From: Thermoanaerobacteraceae bacterium
GTDB lineage: Bacteria > Bacillota > JADQBR01
Direction of reading: 5' to 3'
DNA: 64,000 nt
NCBI GenBank assembly: GCA_017656305.1
Contig: JACDOG010000003.1
Span: 124,001-188,000 of the forward strand
Shown piece by piece: positions 53,912 to 61,843 of this stretch. Below the pieces are notes generated by a model that searched no databases, was not told the DNA's origin, and saw nothing but the letters and a program-made list of their open reading frames with translations. Position 1 is the first letter of the stretch, and each line of letters opens with the position of its first letter. The position numbers were made by a program, and so were the translations under genes.

Positions 53912-53925
53912 ATGCATGGGTGCAT
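53912..53925 (+). promoter_or_regulatory. ATGC-N6-GCAT palindrome 2, upstream of the regulator gene
   Basis: ATGCATGGGTGCAT. It is part of a 13-bp direct repeat GGACTTAATGCAT found at 53905-53917 and again at 53953-53965; the second copy holds only a half site. Confidence 0.6.
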
Positions 53926-54014
53926 GCGCGTTAAATGATATTTGCATAAAAAGGACTTAATGCATTTATGAGATAATAGACATCAAACTTTGAAATACGC
54001 TACATATTCATAAA

Positions 54015-54028
54015 ATGCTCCTGAGCAT
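54015..54028 (+). promoter_or_regulatory. ATGC-N6-GCAT palindrome 3, immediately upstream of the regulator start
   Basis: ATGCTCCTGAGCAT, 23 bp before the TTG start of the sigma-54 activator and just before its ribosome binding site. With a possible weak promoter (TTGAAA at 53990, TAAAAT at 54011) it would sit at the transcription start, suggesting autorepression. Confidence 0.62.
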
Positions 54029-54050
54029 CATTTGCCGAGGAGGGGTTAGC

Positions 54051-55817
54051 TTGCAGTCGCTGTTGGATTCCATTCATAACGGCCTGTTGATGATTGACAT
54101 TCATGCCAACATTCGTTTCGTCAACAAAGCGGCGGAACGGCTGCTGGGAATCGACCGGGCAGAAGTTCTGGGCAAGCCCATTAAAGAGGTGCTGCCGGAT
54201 ACCCGGTTAACGGAAGTTTTGGAAACGGAAGAAACCCAGGTCAGCCAGGAACAGACCGTTGACAACTGTACCCTGGTGGTCAACAGGACGCCCGTTTACG
54301 ACGAGAGCGGGCAGCTGACCGGTGCCGTTGCCGTGTTTCAGGATATCACCGAATTGGAAACCCTGTCCCGGGAGCTTTCCAAGGTCAAGCAGTTGAAAAA
54401 TGAACTGGAAGCGGTCTTTGATGCTTCTTATGACGAGATTTATGTTACCGATGGCAACGGGATTACCACCAGAATCAACAGGGTAGGCGAAAGCTACTAC
54501 GGTGTAAAAGCGGAAGAGATGGTGGGCAAGAATGTCCGGGAACTGGAAAAACAGGGTTATTTCAGTCCTTCGGTTGTAAGCATCGTACTGAAAGAAAAGC
54601 GTCGCGTTACCATCCCGCAGCAGACCAAGACCGGCAAGCAGTTAATTGTAACAGCCAACCCGGTTTTTGACGAGGATGGGAACATTGTACGTATTGTGGT
54701 CAACTCCCGGGATGTGACCGAGCTTACCAACCTGAGACAGAAGCTGCAGGAGACGGAGAAACTGGCCGAGACCTACCGCAACCAGATTATACAGATGAAG
54801 GGAAAACAGGACCAGAGCGTGACCATTGTGGCCGAAAGCGAGCAGATGAAGCAGATTCTAGAAATGGTCACCAGGGTGGCCCAGGTGGAGTCCACGGTGC
54901 TGTTGGTAGGTGAATCCGGTGTGGGTAAGGGTGTTCTGGCCAAAAAGATCCATGACCTCAGCCGGCGTGCCGACGGTCCTTTTATTACCATTAACTGCGG
55001 CGCCATTCCGGAAAACCTCCTGGAGTCCGAACTGTTTGGCTACGAACCCGGTGCCTTTACCGGAGCCCGGAAAGAGGGCAAGAAAGGGCTTATCGAAATG
55101 GCAGACGGCGGCACCTTGCTGTTGGATGAGGTGGGTGAGTTACCTTTAAACCTGCAGGTTAAGCTGCTGACCGTAATCCAGGAACGAAAGGTAATGCGCG
55201 TGGGGGGCAGCGAGCCCAAACCGGTTGACATCCGCATTATTGCCGCCACCAACCGTGACATTCAAAAAATGGTCAAGGAAGGGCGTTTTCGTGAAGACCT
55301 CTATTACCGGCTGAATGTTATTCCGGTAATTGTTCCCCCGTTGCGCCACCGCCGGGAGGACATACCGCCGTTGATATACCATTTTCTGGCCAAGTTCAAT
55401 GCCAAGTACCAGATTAATAAGAAAATCTCTCCCGAGGCACTGGAGTTGCTGACCAACTACCAGTGGAAGGGCAACGTGCGTGAAGTGGAAAATATCGTTG
55501 AGCGGCTGGTGGTTACCACCGACAGCAACGTCATTGAACCGGCGCACCTGCCTGATTACATTCTCAACTCCAGTACCAGTGCCGGCAGCCGGGTTTATGT
55601 CATGGACCTGTGCCCGCTGCGGGAGGCTACAGAAGAGGTGGAACGGCAGTTGATAACGAAAGCCTACGAACGTTACGACAACACATATAAGATGGCGGAA
55701 GTACTGCAAGTGAACCAGTCCACGGTAGTGCGGAAAATGAAAAAGTACATCGGTAAGGAAAACCGGCCGCGGGGTCGGCGACCGAAAAACAGTGCTGCTG
55801 TCCAGTTGGAAAGATAG
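54051..55817 (+). CDS. Sigma-54-dependent activator, PAS-PAS-AAA+-TyrR-type HTH
   Basis: 588 residues. Two PAS sensor domains (about 1-110 and 118-225), a short coiled linker, then the AAA+ domain with Walker A G-E-S-G-V-G-K-G near 287, the sigma-54-contact loop G-A-F-T-G-A at 334-339, L-L-D-E-V-G-E, and the arginine-finger block F-R-E-D-L-Y-Y-R-L. The C-terminal helix-turn-helix (N-T-Y-K-M-A-E-V-L-Q-V-N-Q-S-T-V-V-R-K-M) is of the TyrR/PrdR type rather than Fis/NtrC. TTG start at 54051, six bases after GAGGAGGGG. Its neighbours carry -24/-12 promoters and a shared palindrome, so it is the likely local activator. Effector unknown; an amino acid or a derived acid is a fair guess. Confidence 0.93.
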   Translation: MQSLLDSIHNGLLMIDIHANIRFVNKAAERLLGIDRAEVLGKPIKEVLPDTRLTEVLETEETQVSQEQTVDNCTLVVNRTPVYDESGQLTGAVAVFQDITELETLSRELSKVKQLKNELEAVFDASYDEIYVTDGNGITTRINRVGESYYGVKAEEMVGKNVRELEKQGYFSPSVVSIVLKEKRRVTIPQQTKTGKQLIVTANPVFDEDGNIVRIVVNSRDVTELTNLRQKLQETEKLAETYRNQIIQMKGKQDQSVTIVAESEQMKQILEMVTRVAQVESTVLLVGESGVGKGVLAKKIHDLSRRADGPFITINCGAIPENLLESELFGYEPGAFTGARKEGKKGLIEMADGGTLLLDEVGELPLNLQVKLLTVIQERKVMRVGGSEPKPVDIRIIAATNRDIQKMVKEGRFREDLYYRLNVIPVIVPPLRHRREDIPPLIYHFLAKFNAKYQINKKISPEALELLTNYQWKGNVREVENIVERLVVTTDSNVIEPAHLPDYILNSSTSAGSRVYVMDLCPLREATEEVERQLITKAYERYDNTYKMAEVLQVNQSTVVRKMKKYIGKENRPRGRRPKNSAAVQLER

Positions 55818-55847
55818 TTATGTAAACATTAAAAAGGAAGTCTCTGG

Positions 55848-56175
55848 ATAAAGGGTTTTTATCGAAAGTTACTGCGGGTAAACCTGACTGACAAATCCCT
55901 TTGGAAGAAATACCTGAACGTGTACTGCGGCGCTTTTTGGAAGGTAAGAGTTTGGGAAGTTACCTGCTGGCAAAACATGTTGCCGGTGATTGTGCCCCCC
56001 TGTGAGCGGAAAACAAGCTGTTTTTTGTTACCGGCAGTGTCTGTGACACGGGACTGTTGGGTGCCAGTTGGTACGGTGTGTGTTGACGGGTGGCTACGGC
56101 GGGTCTTACGGCGGTGGCAGGCTGGGGCCCGCCCTGAAGCGTACGGGCTATGATGCTGTCATTTGCAATTTTTAA
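55848..56175 (+). pseudogene. Aldehyde:ferredoxin oxidoreductase, N-terminal remnant
   Basis: Three frames together spell the start of a tungsten-type AOR. Frame one from 55848 reads K-G-F-Y-R-K-L-L-R-V-N-L-T-D-K-S; after a frameshift near 55895 comes L-E-E-I-P-E-R-V-L-R-R-F-L-E-G-K-S-L-G-S-Y-L-L-A-K, then a TGA, then A-E-N-K-L-F-F-V-T-G-S; after a deletion and second shift near 56090 comes G-G-Y-G-G-S-Y-G-G-G-R-L-G-P-A-L-K-R-T-G-Y-D-A-V-I. The start codon is ATA (55848) behind AAAAAGGAAG. Only about 110 of some 600 codons remain. The loss fits a region for amino acid fermentation, where AOR oxidises aldehydes from 2-oxo acids. Confidence 0.85.
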
Positions 56176-56233
56176 TTAGTGCTCTATTGACACCATAGAT
56201 TAGCCGGGATTTTTCCCGGCTACTGAAAATTGA

Positions 56234-56247
56234 ATGCACCGGTGCAT
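56234..56247 (+). promoter_or_regulatory. ATGC-N6-GCAT palindrome 4, upstream of glutamate dehydrogenase
   Basis: ATGCACCGGTGCAT, a perfect palindrome, about 206 bp upstream of the -24 element at 56447. Confidence 0.68.
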
Positions 56248-56334
56248 GCAAGTTAAAGATTTCATGCATGAGAGGCAAAAATGCTTTGTTGCTGTCTCCG
56301 AAATGAATGTACAGCATAAAAAGGTTGCAAATAA

Positions 56335-56348
56335 ATGCGCGAAAGCAT
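56335..56348 (+). promoter_or_regulatory. ATGC-N6-GCAT palindrome 5, upstream of glutamate dehydrogenase
   Basis: ATGCGCGAAAGCAT, flanked by AA and TT, about 106 bp upstream of the -24 element. Confidence 0.66.
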
Positions 56349-56444
56349 TTAAAAAGCAAATAACTGTCAGGGAGACAGTTTATATACTGTATACAAACCC
56401 TGAAATTACGCAGTTTTCCGGCAAATTACCGGACGAACGTCAAG

Positions 56445-56462
56445 TTGGCACGCTTATTGCTC
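56445..56462 (+). promoter_or_regulatory. Sigma-54 promoter of glutamate dehydrogenase
   Basis: TTGGCACGCTTATTGCTC, an essentially perfect -24/-12 element with GG at 56447-56448 and GC at 56459-56460. It is 61 bp upstream of the start codon. Confidence 0.92.
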
Positions 56463-56522
56463 GCGTTTTTTGTGTGTAAGTTCTGAAAATGAAAAAAATT
56501 CAGTTACACAGGAGGGATTACC

Positions 56523-57818
56523 TTGAGTAAGGAGTTGAACAGCTACCAAATTGCACAGGAACAGATTAAGGAGGCGGTTAAAAAGCTGGGTTTATCCTCA
56601 ACAGTATTTGACATATTGAAACAGCCGGAACGCGAGCTGACCGTAGCTGTGCCTGTAGAAATGGATAACGGCGATATCAGGGTGTTTACCGGTTACCGTG
56701 TACAGCACAACTCCGCCCTGGGACCCACAAAAGGCGGTATTCGCTTCCACCCGGATGTAACATTGGATGAGGTTCGCGCTCTGGCTTTATGGATGACTTT
56801 TAAGTCGGCAGTTGTGGGACTGCCCTACGGCGGCGGCAAGGGCGGCGTTGCCTGTAACCCGAAGGAAATGTCCCCGAGAGAAATCCAGCGCCTGAGCCGG
56901 GAATACATCCGTGCCATAGCGCCAATAATCGGACCGGAAAAGGACATTCCGGCACCGGATGTTTATACCAACCCTCAGGTAATGTCTTGGATGATGGACG
57001 AGTACTCCAAGTATAAAGGCTACAATGATTTTGGCATTATTACCGGCAAGCCGGTCATTGTGGGTGGATCCCTGGGGCGCAACGAGGCCACTGCCCGCGG
57101 CTGCAGCTTTGTGATAAGAGAGGCCGCCAAAGCAATCGGCCTGGATATGAAGGGAGCCACCGTTGCCGTACAGGGTTACGGTAATGCCGGCAGCATCGTT
57201 GCCAGGCTGCTCCATGAAATGGGATGCCAAATTATCGCAGCAGTGGACTCGACAGGCGGAGCATATAACCCGCAGGGTCTGGACCCGGTTAAACTGGCGG
57301 AATACAAGAAGGAAAACGGTACAGTGAAGGGATACCCGGGCAGCAAGGAGATCTCTAACGAGGAACTGCTGACCATGAAATGCGATATTCTTATTCCCGC
57401 TGCCCTGGAGAACCAGATTACCGAAGATATTGCCAAAGACGTTCAGGCCAAAATTATCGGTGAAGCGGCAAACGGGCCGACTACGCCGGGTGCCGACAGG
57501 ATTCTCACTGAAAAAGGTGTTCTGGTTCTGCCCGATATCCTGGCTAATGCCGGCGGTGTAACCGTATCCTACTTTGAATGGGTACAAAACAACATGGGCT
57601 ACTACTGGTCAGAAGAGGAAGTAAACAGCAAGCTGGAGGTAAAGATGGTAAACGCCTTCAATGAAGTTTACAAGATGTTTAAGAACAATAAGGGCGTAGA
57701 CATGCGCACCGCTGCCTACATGGTATCCATCAGCTATGTAAGCGAGGCTATGCGCGTCCGCGGCTGGCTGGGTCAAGAGCCGGCGGTTGCAAAAAGCCGC
57801 CAGGTTAACTTGGCATAA
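56523..57818 (+). CDS. Glu/Leu/Phe/Val-family dehydrogenase, probably glutamate dehydrogenase
   Basis: Oxidative deamination of glutamate to 2-oxoglutarate and ammonia. 431 residues. G-P-x-K-G-G-I-R-F-H-P near 78, catalytic lysine in L-P-Y-G-G-G-K-G-G-V near 100, D-I-P-A-P-D-V, Rossmann G-Y-G-N-A-G near 218 and a G-E-A-A-N-G-P-T-T-P block. Length and start (S-K-E-L-N-S-Y-Q-I-A) fit the NAD-type GudB/RocG group. TTG start behind AGGAGGG. It would recycle the glutamate made by the aminotransferase. Sigma-54 control resembles Bacillus rocG in principle. Confidence 0.92.
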   Translation: MSKELNSYQIAQEQIKEAVKKLGLSSTVFDILKQPERELTVAVPVEMDNGDIRVFTGYRVQHNSALGPTKGGIRFHPDVTLDEVRALALWMTFKSAVVGLPYGGGKGGVACNPKEMSPREIQRLSREYIRAIAPIIGPEKDIPAPDVYTNPQVMSWMMDEYSKYKGYNDFGIITGKPVIVGGSLGRNEATARGCSFVIREAAKAIGLDMKGATVAVQGYGNAGSIVARLLHEMGCQIIAAVDSTGGAYNPQGLDPVKLAEYKKENGTVKGYPGSKEISNEELLTMKCDILIPAALENQITEDIAKDVQAKIIGEAANGPTTPGADRILTEKGVLVLPDILANAGGVTVSYFEWVQNNMGYYWSEEEVNSKLEVKMVNAFNEVYKMFKNNKGVDMRTAAYMVSISYVSEAMRVRGWLGQEPAVAKSRQVNLA

Positions 57819-57900
57819 ATCACATTTGCTACCATTCTCCTAAATATCTTTGTCTTGGGCTGGGCTGCCCCTGCTGGGGGTGGTGCCGGCCTCTTTTTTA

Positions 57901-57914
57901 ATGCAAAAATGCAA
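57901..57914 (+). promoter_or_regulatory. Near-match to the ATGC-N6-GCAT palindrome, upstream of acyl-CoA synthetase
   Basis: ATGCAAAAATGCAA, seven of the eight specified bases. About 117 bp upstream of the -24 element at 58025, similar to the spacing at the glutamate dehydrogenase gene. Confidence 0.45.
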
Positions 57915-58022
57915 GGAAAAACGACATATCCACAGCATTGGTGCAGTAAATTGAGGGCGGTGGAAACGGTGAGAGGAGGCTTTATTTCGGGAGAAATGCC
58001 TGACGCCGGAAAAGCGGGATGA

Positions 58023-58040
58023 TTGGCACAAAAGTTGCAA
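58023..58040 (+). promoter_or_regulatory. Sigma-54 promoter of the acyl-CoA synthetase/CoA-transferase pair
   Basis: TTGGCACAAAAGTTGCAA with GG at 58025-58026 and GC at 58037-58038, ten bases apart; a near-perfect -24/-12 element, 42 bp before the start codon. Confidence 0.92.
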
Positions 58041-58081
58041 GAATATTTTAAAAAGTAAATCTGTAAGGAGGTTGTTGCGTT

Positions 58082-60214
58082 TTGGAGGCATTCTTTAACC
58101 CCCGGTCCATTGCTATCATCGGCGCTTCCAAGGATTTTACGTCCATCAGCGGTAAGCCCATCAAATACCTGTTGAGTCACGGTTACGAGGGCAAGATTTT
58201 TCCCGTTAACCCTAAATATAAAGAAATCGGCAGCTTGCAGTGCTATCCCAGCGTTCTGGATATTCCCGAACCGGTAGATATGGCTCTGGTTGCCATCAAC
58301 TACAAGCGGGTGCTGCCGGTGCTGGAGCAGTGTCATGAAAAAGGCATCAAGTTTGCCATTATCTTTAGCTCGGGTTTTGCCGAGGCGGGAGAAGAGGGTA
58401 AGCGGCTTCAGGAGGAAATCACCGCCCTGGCCAGGAGAACCGGTATGCGGGTGCTGGGGCCCAATTGCCAGGGACTGGTTAACTTGCAGAAAAATATCAC
58501 GGCCTGTTTCAGTGCCTCGCTGGAAAACAAGCCGCTGGTTCCCGGGCGCACCGGGTTTGTCACCCAGAGTGGTGCGCTGGGTTATTCCATTTTCAATATG
58601 GCCCAGGAAATGGGTGTAGGTTTCAGCTTTATTGTCAGCACCGGCAACGAGGTGGACATCCACTCGCTGGAACTGCTGGAGTACATGGTGGAACATCCGG
58701 ACACCGACCTGCTGGTTGCTTACCTGGAAGGGATTAAGGACGGCAAGTTATTCAGGAAGGTTGCTGGCCGTGCCCTGGAACTGGGTAAGCCTATTGTCAG
58801 CCTGAAAGTAGGCCGTTCGGAAGTGGGCCAGAAAGCAGCCTCTTCACACACGGCGTCACTGACCGGCTCGGATAAGGTAGTGGATGCCTTTTTTAAACAA
58901 AACGGCATCATCCGGGTGGATGACATTCAGGACATTACCGACATTGCCGGATTATTCAGCAAAATACCCACCCCAATAGGAAAGGGGCTCGGGATAGTAA
59001 CCACCTCCGGTGGTGCGGGCATCCTTGCCGCCGATACCGCCGTGGAACTGGGCCTGGAGGTGCCCGAACTAACTGAGGAAACCAGGATGAAAATCAGCAA
59101 GGTAATTCCCGACTACGGTTCCGCCATGAATCCCGTCGATGTTACGGCACAGGTAATCAATGACCCCGAAGGCTTCATGAATGTGCTGGATGCCATGCTG
59201 GACAGTCCGGATATTGATGCCCTGGTCATCGTGGTGACCATGATCTACGGTGCCGCAGGAGAACGGCTGGCCCGGGACATTGTCGACGTTTACAAGCGGG
59301 CGCAGAAGCCCATTGCCCTGTGCTGGACTGCGGGAGACCGGTTGATGGAAAACTGTTTTGCTATTCTCAGAAAAGGCGAGGTGCCGTACTTCAAATCGCC
59401 GGTGCGCTGTGTCAAAGCCCTGGGAGCCCTGATGCGTTACGGTGCTTTCCGCCGGTCATGGCTGGAAAGTAAGGACGCCTTAGCCCAGGTCGGTGCTGCT
59501 GTCGAGGCGGAGGCGGCACCTGCAGTCCGGGAATTTTTAACTGCATGTGACAGCAGGTTGACGGAACACCAGGGCAAAGAACTGCTGTCCAGGTACGGCA
59601 TTCCGGTTACTGCGGAAAAGGTTGCTGCCTCGGAGGAGCAGGCGGTAGCCATTGCCAGTGAGATTGGCTATCCCGTGGCCGTTAAGGTGGATTCTCCCGA
59701 CATCTTACACAAGACCGAAGCGGGAGCATTGAAACTGTTTATCAAGAACGAAGAAGAACTTAAAGCAGCCTTTCACGAGGTGCTCACGAATGCGCGTTCT
59801 TACAACCCCGGTGCCCGTATTAACGGCGCCCTAATTCAGGAAATGGTCCAGGGCGGTACGGAGGTTATTGTGGGCATCAATAATGACCCGCAGTTTGGAC
59901 CGGTGGTTATCTTTGGCCTGGGCGGCATCTTTGTGGAAATCTTAAAGGACGTCTCCATGCGGGTGGCGCCGTTTAGCTACGAAGAGGCCCTGGCCATGAT
60001 TAGGGAAATCAGAGGCTATGGCGTGCTGGCCGGTGCCAGGGGCCAAAGCAGAAAAGACATTGCCGCCCTGGCTGACGTGTTGGTGAAAGTGAGCCGTATG
60101 GCGGTTGAGCTGGAAGACGAAATCAGGGAATTGGATATTAACCCGCTGCTGGTACTGCCCGAAGGGCAGGGAGTTAAGGTGGCAGATGCGTTAGTGATAC
60201 GGAAGGAGGGCTAA
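58082..60214 (+). CDS. Acetate/acyl-CoA ligase (ADP-forming), fused alpha-beta form
   Basis: 710 residues. CoA-binding domain (about 5-100, N-P-R-S-I-A-I-I-G-A-S), succinyl-CoA-ligase-like domains with the phosphohistidine motif S-S-H-T-A-S-L (H256), and a C-terminal ATP-grasp domain (about 490-705) with Y-P-V-A-V-K-V-D-S-P-D-I-L-H-K-T-E-A-G. In archaea and some bacteria such enzymes convert acyl-CoA, ADP and phosphate to acid, CoA and ATP, the energy-yielding end of amino acid fermentation. AAGGAGG (58065-58071) is ten bases before TTG 58082. Behind a sigma-54 promoter and 3 bp from the CoA-transferase. Confidence 0.9.
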   Translation: MEAFFNPRSIAIIGASKDFTSISGKPIKYLLSHGYEGKIFPVNPKYKEIGSLQCYPSVLDIPEPVDMALVAINYKRVLPVLEQCHEKGIKFAIIFSSGFAEAGEEGKRLQEEITALARRTGMRVLGPNCQGLVNLQKNITACFSASLENKPLVPGRTGFVTQSGALGYSIFNMAQEMGVGFSFIVSTGNEVDIHSLELLEYMVEHPDTDLLVAYLEGIKDGKLFRKVAGRALELGKPIVSLKVGRSEVGQKAASSHTASLTGSDKVVDAFFKQNGIIRVDDIQDITDIAGLFSKIPTPIGKGLGIVTTSGGAGILAADTAVELGLEVPELTEETRMKISKVIPDYGSAMNPVDVTAQVINDPEGFMNVLDAMLDSPDIDALVIVVTMIYGAAGERLARDIVDVYKRAQKPIALCWTAGDRLMENCFAILRKGEVPYFKSPVRCVKALGALMRYGAFRRSWLESKDALAQVGAAVEAEAAPAVREFLTACDSRLTEHQGKELLSRYGIPVTAEKVAASEEQAVAIASEIGYPVAVKVDSPDILHKTEAGALKLFIKNEEELKAAFHEVLTNARSYNPGARINGALIQEMVQGGTEVIVGINNDPQFGPVVIFGLGGIFVEILKDVSMRVAPFSYEEALAMIREIRGYGVLAGARGQSRKDIAALADVLVKVSRMAVELEDEIRELDINPLLVLPEGQGVKVADALVIRKEG

Positions 60215-60217
60215 CAC

Positions 60218-61450
60218 ATGACCAGACCGTTAGAGGGGATCAAGATACTGGATGTAACCACATTTTTGTCCGGCCCGTACTGTACGCTACTGCTTGGGGG
60301 GTTAGGCGCCGAGGTTATCAAGGTGGAAAATCCCCGGGGCGGTGATCCCAGCCGCATCAGCCCGCCTTTTGCTGGGCCCAAAGGTGCTTCCGGCAGCAGG
60401 CAAACCGAGGAAGACCTGTCATTTGGTTTTTTGAAGCGGTGTCGGAACAAGAAGAGCATTACCATCAACTTGAAAGACCCCAGAGGAAAAGAACTGTTTA
60501 AGGAACTGGCCAAAAAGGTGGACGTGGTAATGGAAAACTTTCGCCCTGGCACCATGGACCGCCTGGGACTGGGTGCTGAAACCCTGCGGGAGCTAAACCC
60601 GCGCTTGATTTACTGTTCTCTTTCCGGATTTGGTTTGAGCGGAGCCTATGCCAAGCTTCCCGCTTTTGATATTGTCATTCAGGCCATGAGCGGTATCATG
60701 TCCATCAACGGTGACCCGGCATCGCCGCCGGTAAAAGCAGGGTTGACCCTGGGCGACCTGGCGGGCGGCCTGTTTTCTGCCATCGGTATCTTGGCGGCAC
60801 TGCAGCAGCGCCACGTGACAGGAGAAGGACAGGTAGTGGAAGTATCCATGCTGGATGCCATGATTGCCCTGCTCCTGGATGAGGCCCATGACTTCTGGGC
60901 CGGCCAGGGAAAAAGTTTGCGCATGGGTAACCGGCTGCTCCGGCTGACTCCCTTTAATTCCTATCCAACCAAGGACGGTTTTGTGGTCATTGCGAGCGGC
61001 AATGACAAGCACTGGGAGCGCATTCTCAAGGCCATTGAGAGAGACGATTTAATCGGTGATGCCCGTTACGCCGTGCAGGCGGAGCGAACGGCCAGGGCTG
61101 ATGAGGTGGACGAAATCATCACGGCCTGGACTAAAAACAGGGAAACGGAAACAGTGGTCAAACGCCTGCAGGATTTCGAAGTTCCCTGTGCACCGGTACG
61201 CGAGATGCAGGAGGTACTGCAGGATGAGGAACTGCGCAAACGGGGCACTCTTACCAGCCTGGTACATCCCACTGCCGGGTCTTTGGAGGAATATGCCAGC
61301 TGGGATATGCCGGTAAGGTTTTCCAATGCCCGGGTCGGTTTTGACCAGCCGGCCCCCCGGTTGGGCCAGCACAACAATGAAGTGTTTGGTAGTGTGCTGG
61401 GATTGACGGAAAGGGAAATCAGCCAGTTAAAAGAGCAGGGGGTAATTTAA
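60218..61450 (+). CDS. Family III CoA-transferase (CaiB/BaiF)
   Basis: 410 residues. N-terminal L-E-G-I-K-I-L-D-V-T, G-A-E-V-I-K-V-E-N-P, and the catalytic aspartate D180 in G-L-T-L-G-D-L-A-G-G; C-terminal P-x-R-x-x-x-E motif region. Transfers CoA between carboxylic acids. Starts 3 bp after the acyl-CoA ligase, so cotranscribed from the sigma-54 promoter. Substrates are not predictable. Confidence 0.92.
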   Translation: MTRPLEGIKILDVTTFLSGPYCTLLLGGLGAEVIKVENPRGGDPSRISPPFAGPKGASGSRQTEEDLSFGFLKRCRNKKSITINLKDPRGKELFKELAKKVDVVMENFRPGTMDRLGLGAETLRELNPRLIYCSLSGFGLSGAYAKLPAFDIVIQAMSGIMSINGDPASPPVKAGLTLGDLAGGLFSAIGILAALQQRHVTGEGQVVEVSMLDAMIALLLDEAHDFWAGQGKSLRMGNRLLRLTPFNSYPTKDGFVVIASGNDKHWERILKAIERDDLIGDARYAVQAERTARADEVDEIITAWTKNRETETVVKRLQDFEVPCAPVREMQEVLQDEELRKRGTLTSLVHPTAGSLEEYASWDMPVRFSNARVGFDQPAPRLGQHNNEVFGSVLGLTEREISQLKEQGVI

Positions 61451-61493
61451 CCCTCCGCGTGTTAACATTAATCCAATACGGTAACGAGTTACT

Positions 61494-61514
61494 GCCGCTT
61501 AGGCGGCTTTTTTT
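61494..61514 (+). terminator. Terminator after the CoA-transferase gene
   Basis: GCCGC (61494-61498), loop TTAG, GCGGC (61503-61507), followed by a run of eight T. Confidence 0.88.
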
Positions 61515-61843
61515 TATGTTGTTTTCAGGCCGGAAAGCACTGCTTTCTTCAGCCCGGGGCGCTCTGGAGAAATTTCCTCAAAAAAATCGACAAATTTTTC
61601 AAAAATAAGCAGGAATTTTTGAAAAGGAGGTTGAATGTAAGATAACAATAAACCGGTCGTCAATGATGAGGAGCCAAGCTGTTTTTAAACAGGGGGTTTG
61701 TGAAAAGTTTCATTAAAAAAACTAAAAAAAATCTAAGACTTACCATGGAGGTGGTACATGACAGGAGCCTGACCGGGGGTTTGTTACAAGGATGTGTTGT
61801 AGCTATTGGTTTTGAAACGTGCTAAAAATTCAGGAGGTGCAAC
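61515..61843 (+). other. Leader region of the permease gene
   Basis: 329 bp without a proper gene. TTCAAAAAT-N8-ATTTTTGAA (about 61597-61622) is a 9-bp inverted repeat right before a strong AAAAGGAGG site (61622-61630) that serves only a 4-codon frame (TTG-AAT-GTA-AGA-stop). A second good site, GGAGGTGG near 61747, precedes another 4-codon frame (ATG-ACA-GGA-GCC-stop). Neither encodes a real protein; they may be relics or leader mini-ORFs. No convincing promoter is seen. Confidence 0.45.

Larger units (their letters stand above)
56176..56522 (+). other. Regulatory region of glutamate dehydrogenase
   Basis: Non-coding. Holds a 9-bp hairpin (TAGCCGGGA, TTTT loop, 56201-56222), two ATGC-N6-GCAT palindromes, an AACTGTC/GACAGTT inverted repeat near 56365-56385 and a sigma-54 promoter. 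The open frame at 56234-56479 overlaps all of these and has no ribosome binding site, so it is not considered a gene. Confidence 0.7.

Noticed and set aside
55920-56153. 77-codon + strand frame in the gap before glutamate dehydrogenase
   Set aside because: It has no ribosome binding site, and a combination of other frames spells an aldehyde:ferredoxin oxidoreductase remnant across the same bases.
56234-56479. 81-codon frame across the glutamate dehydrogenase promoter
   Set aside because: It runs through two palindromes and the -24/-12 element, lacks a ribosome binding site and has no recognisable protein pattern.
61788-61804. GG-N10-GC upstream of the permease at 61844, as a sigma-54 promoter
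   Set aside because: Only the two dinucleotides match; the flanking bases do not fit TTGGCACG or TTGCW, unlike the three clear promoters nearby.
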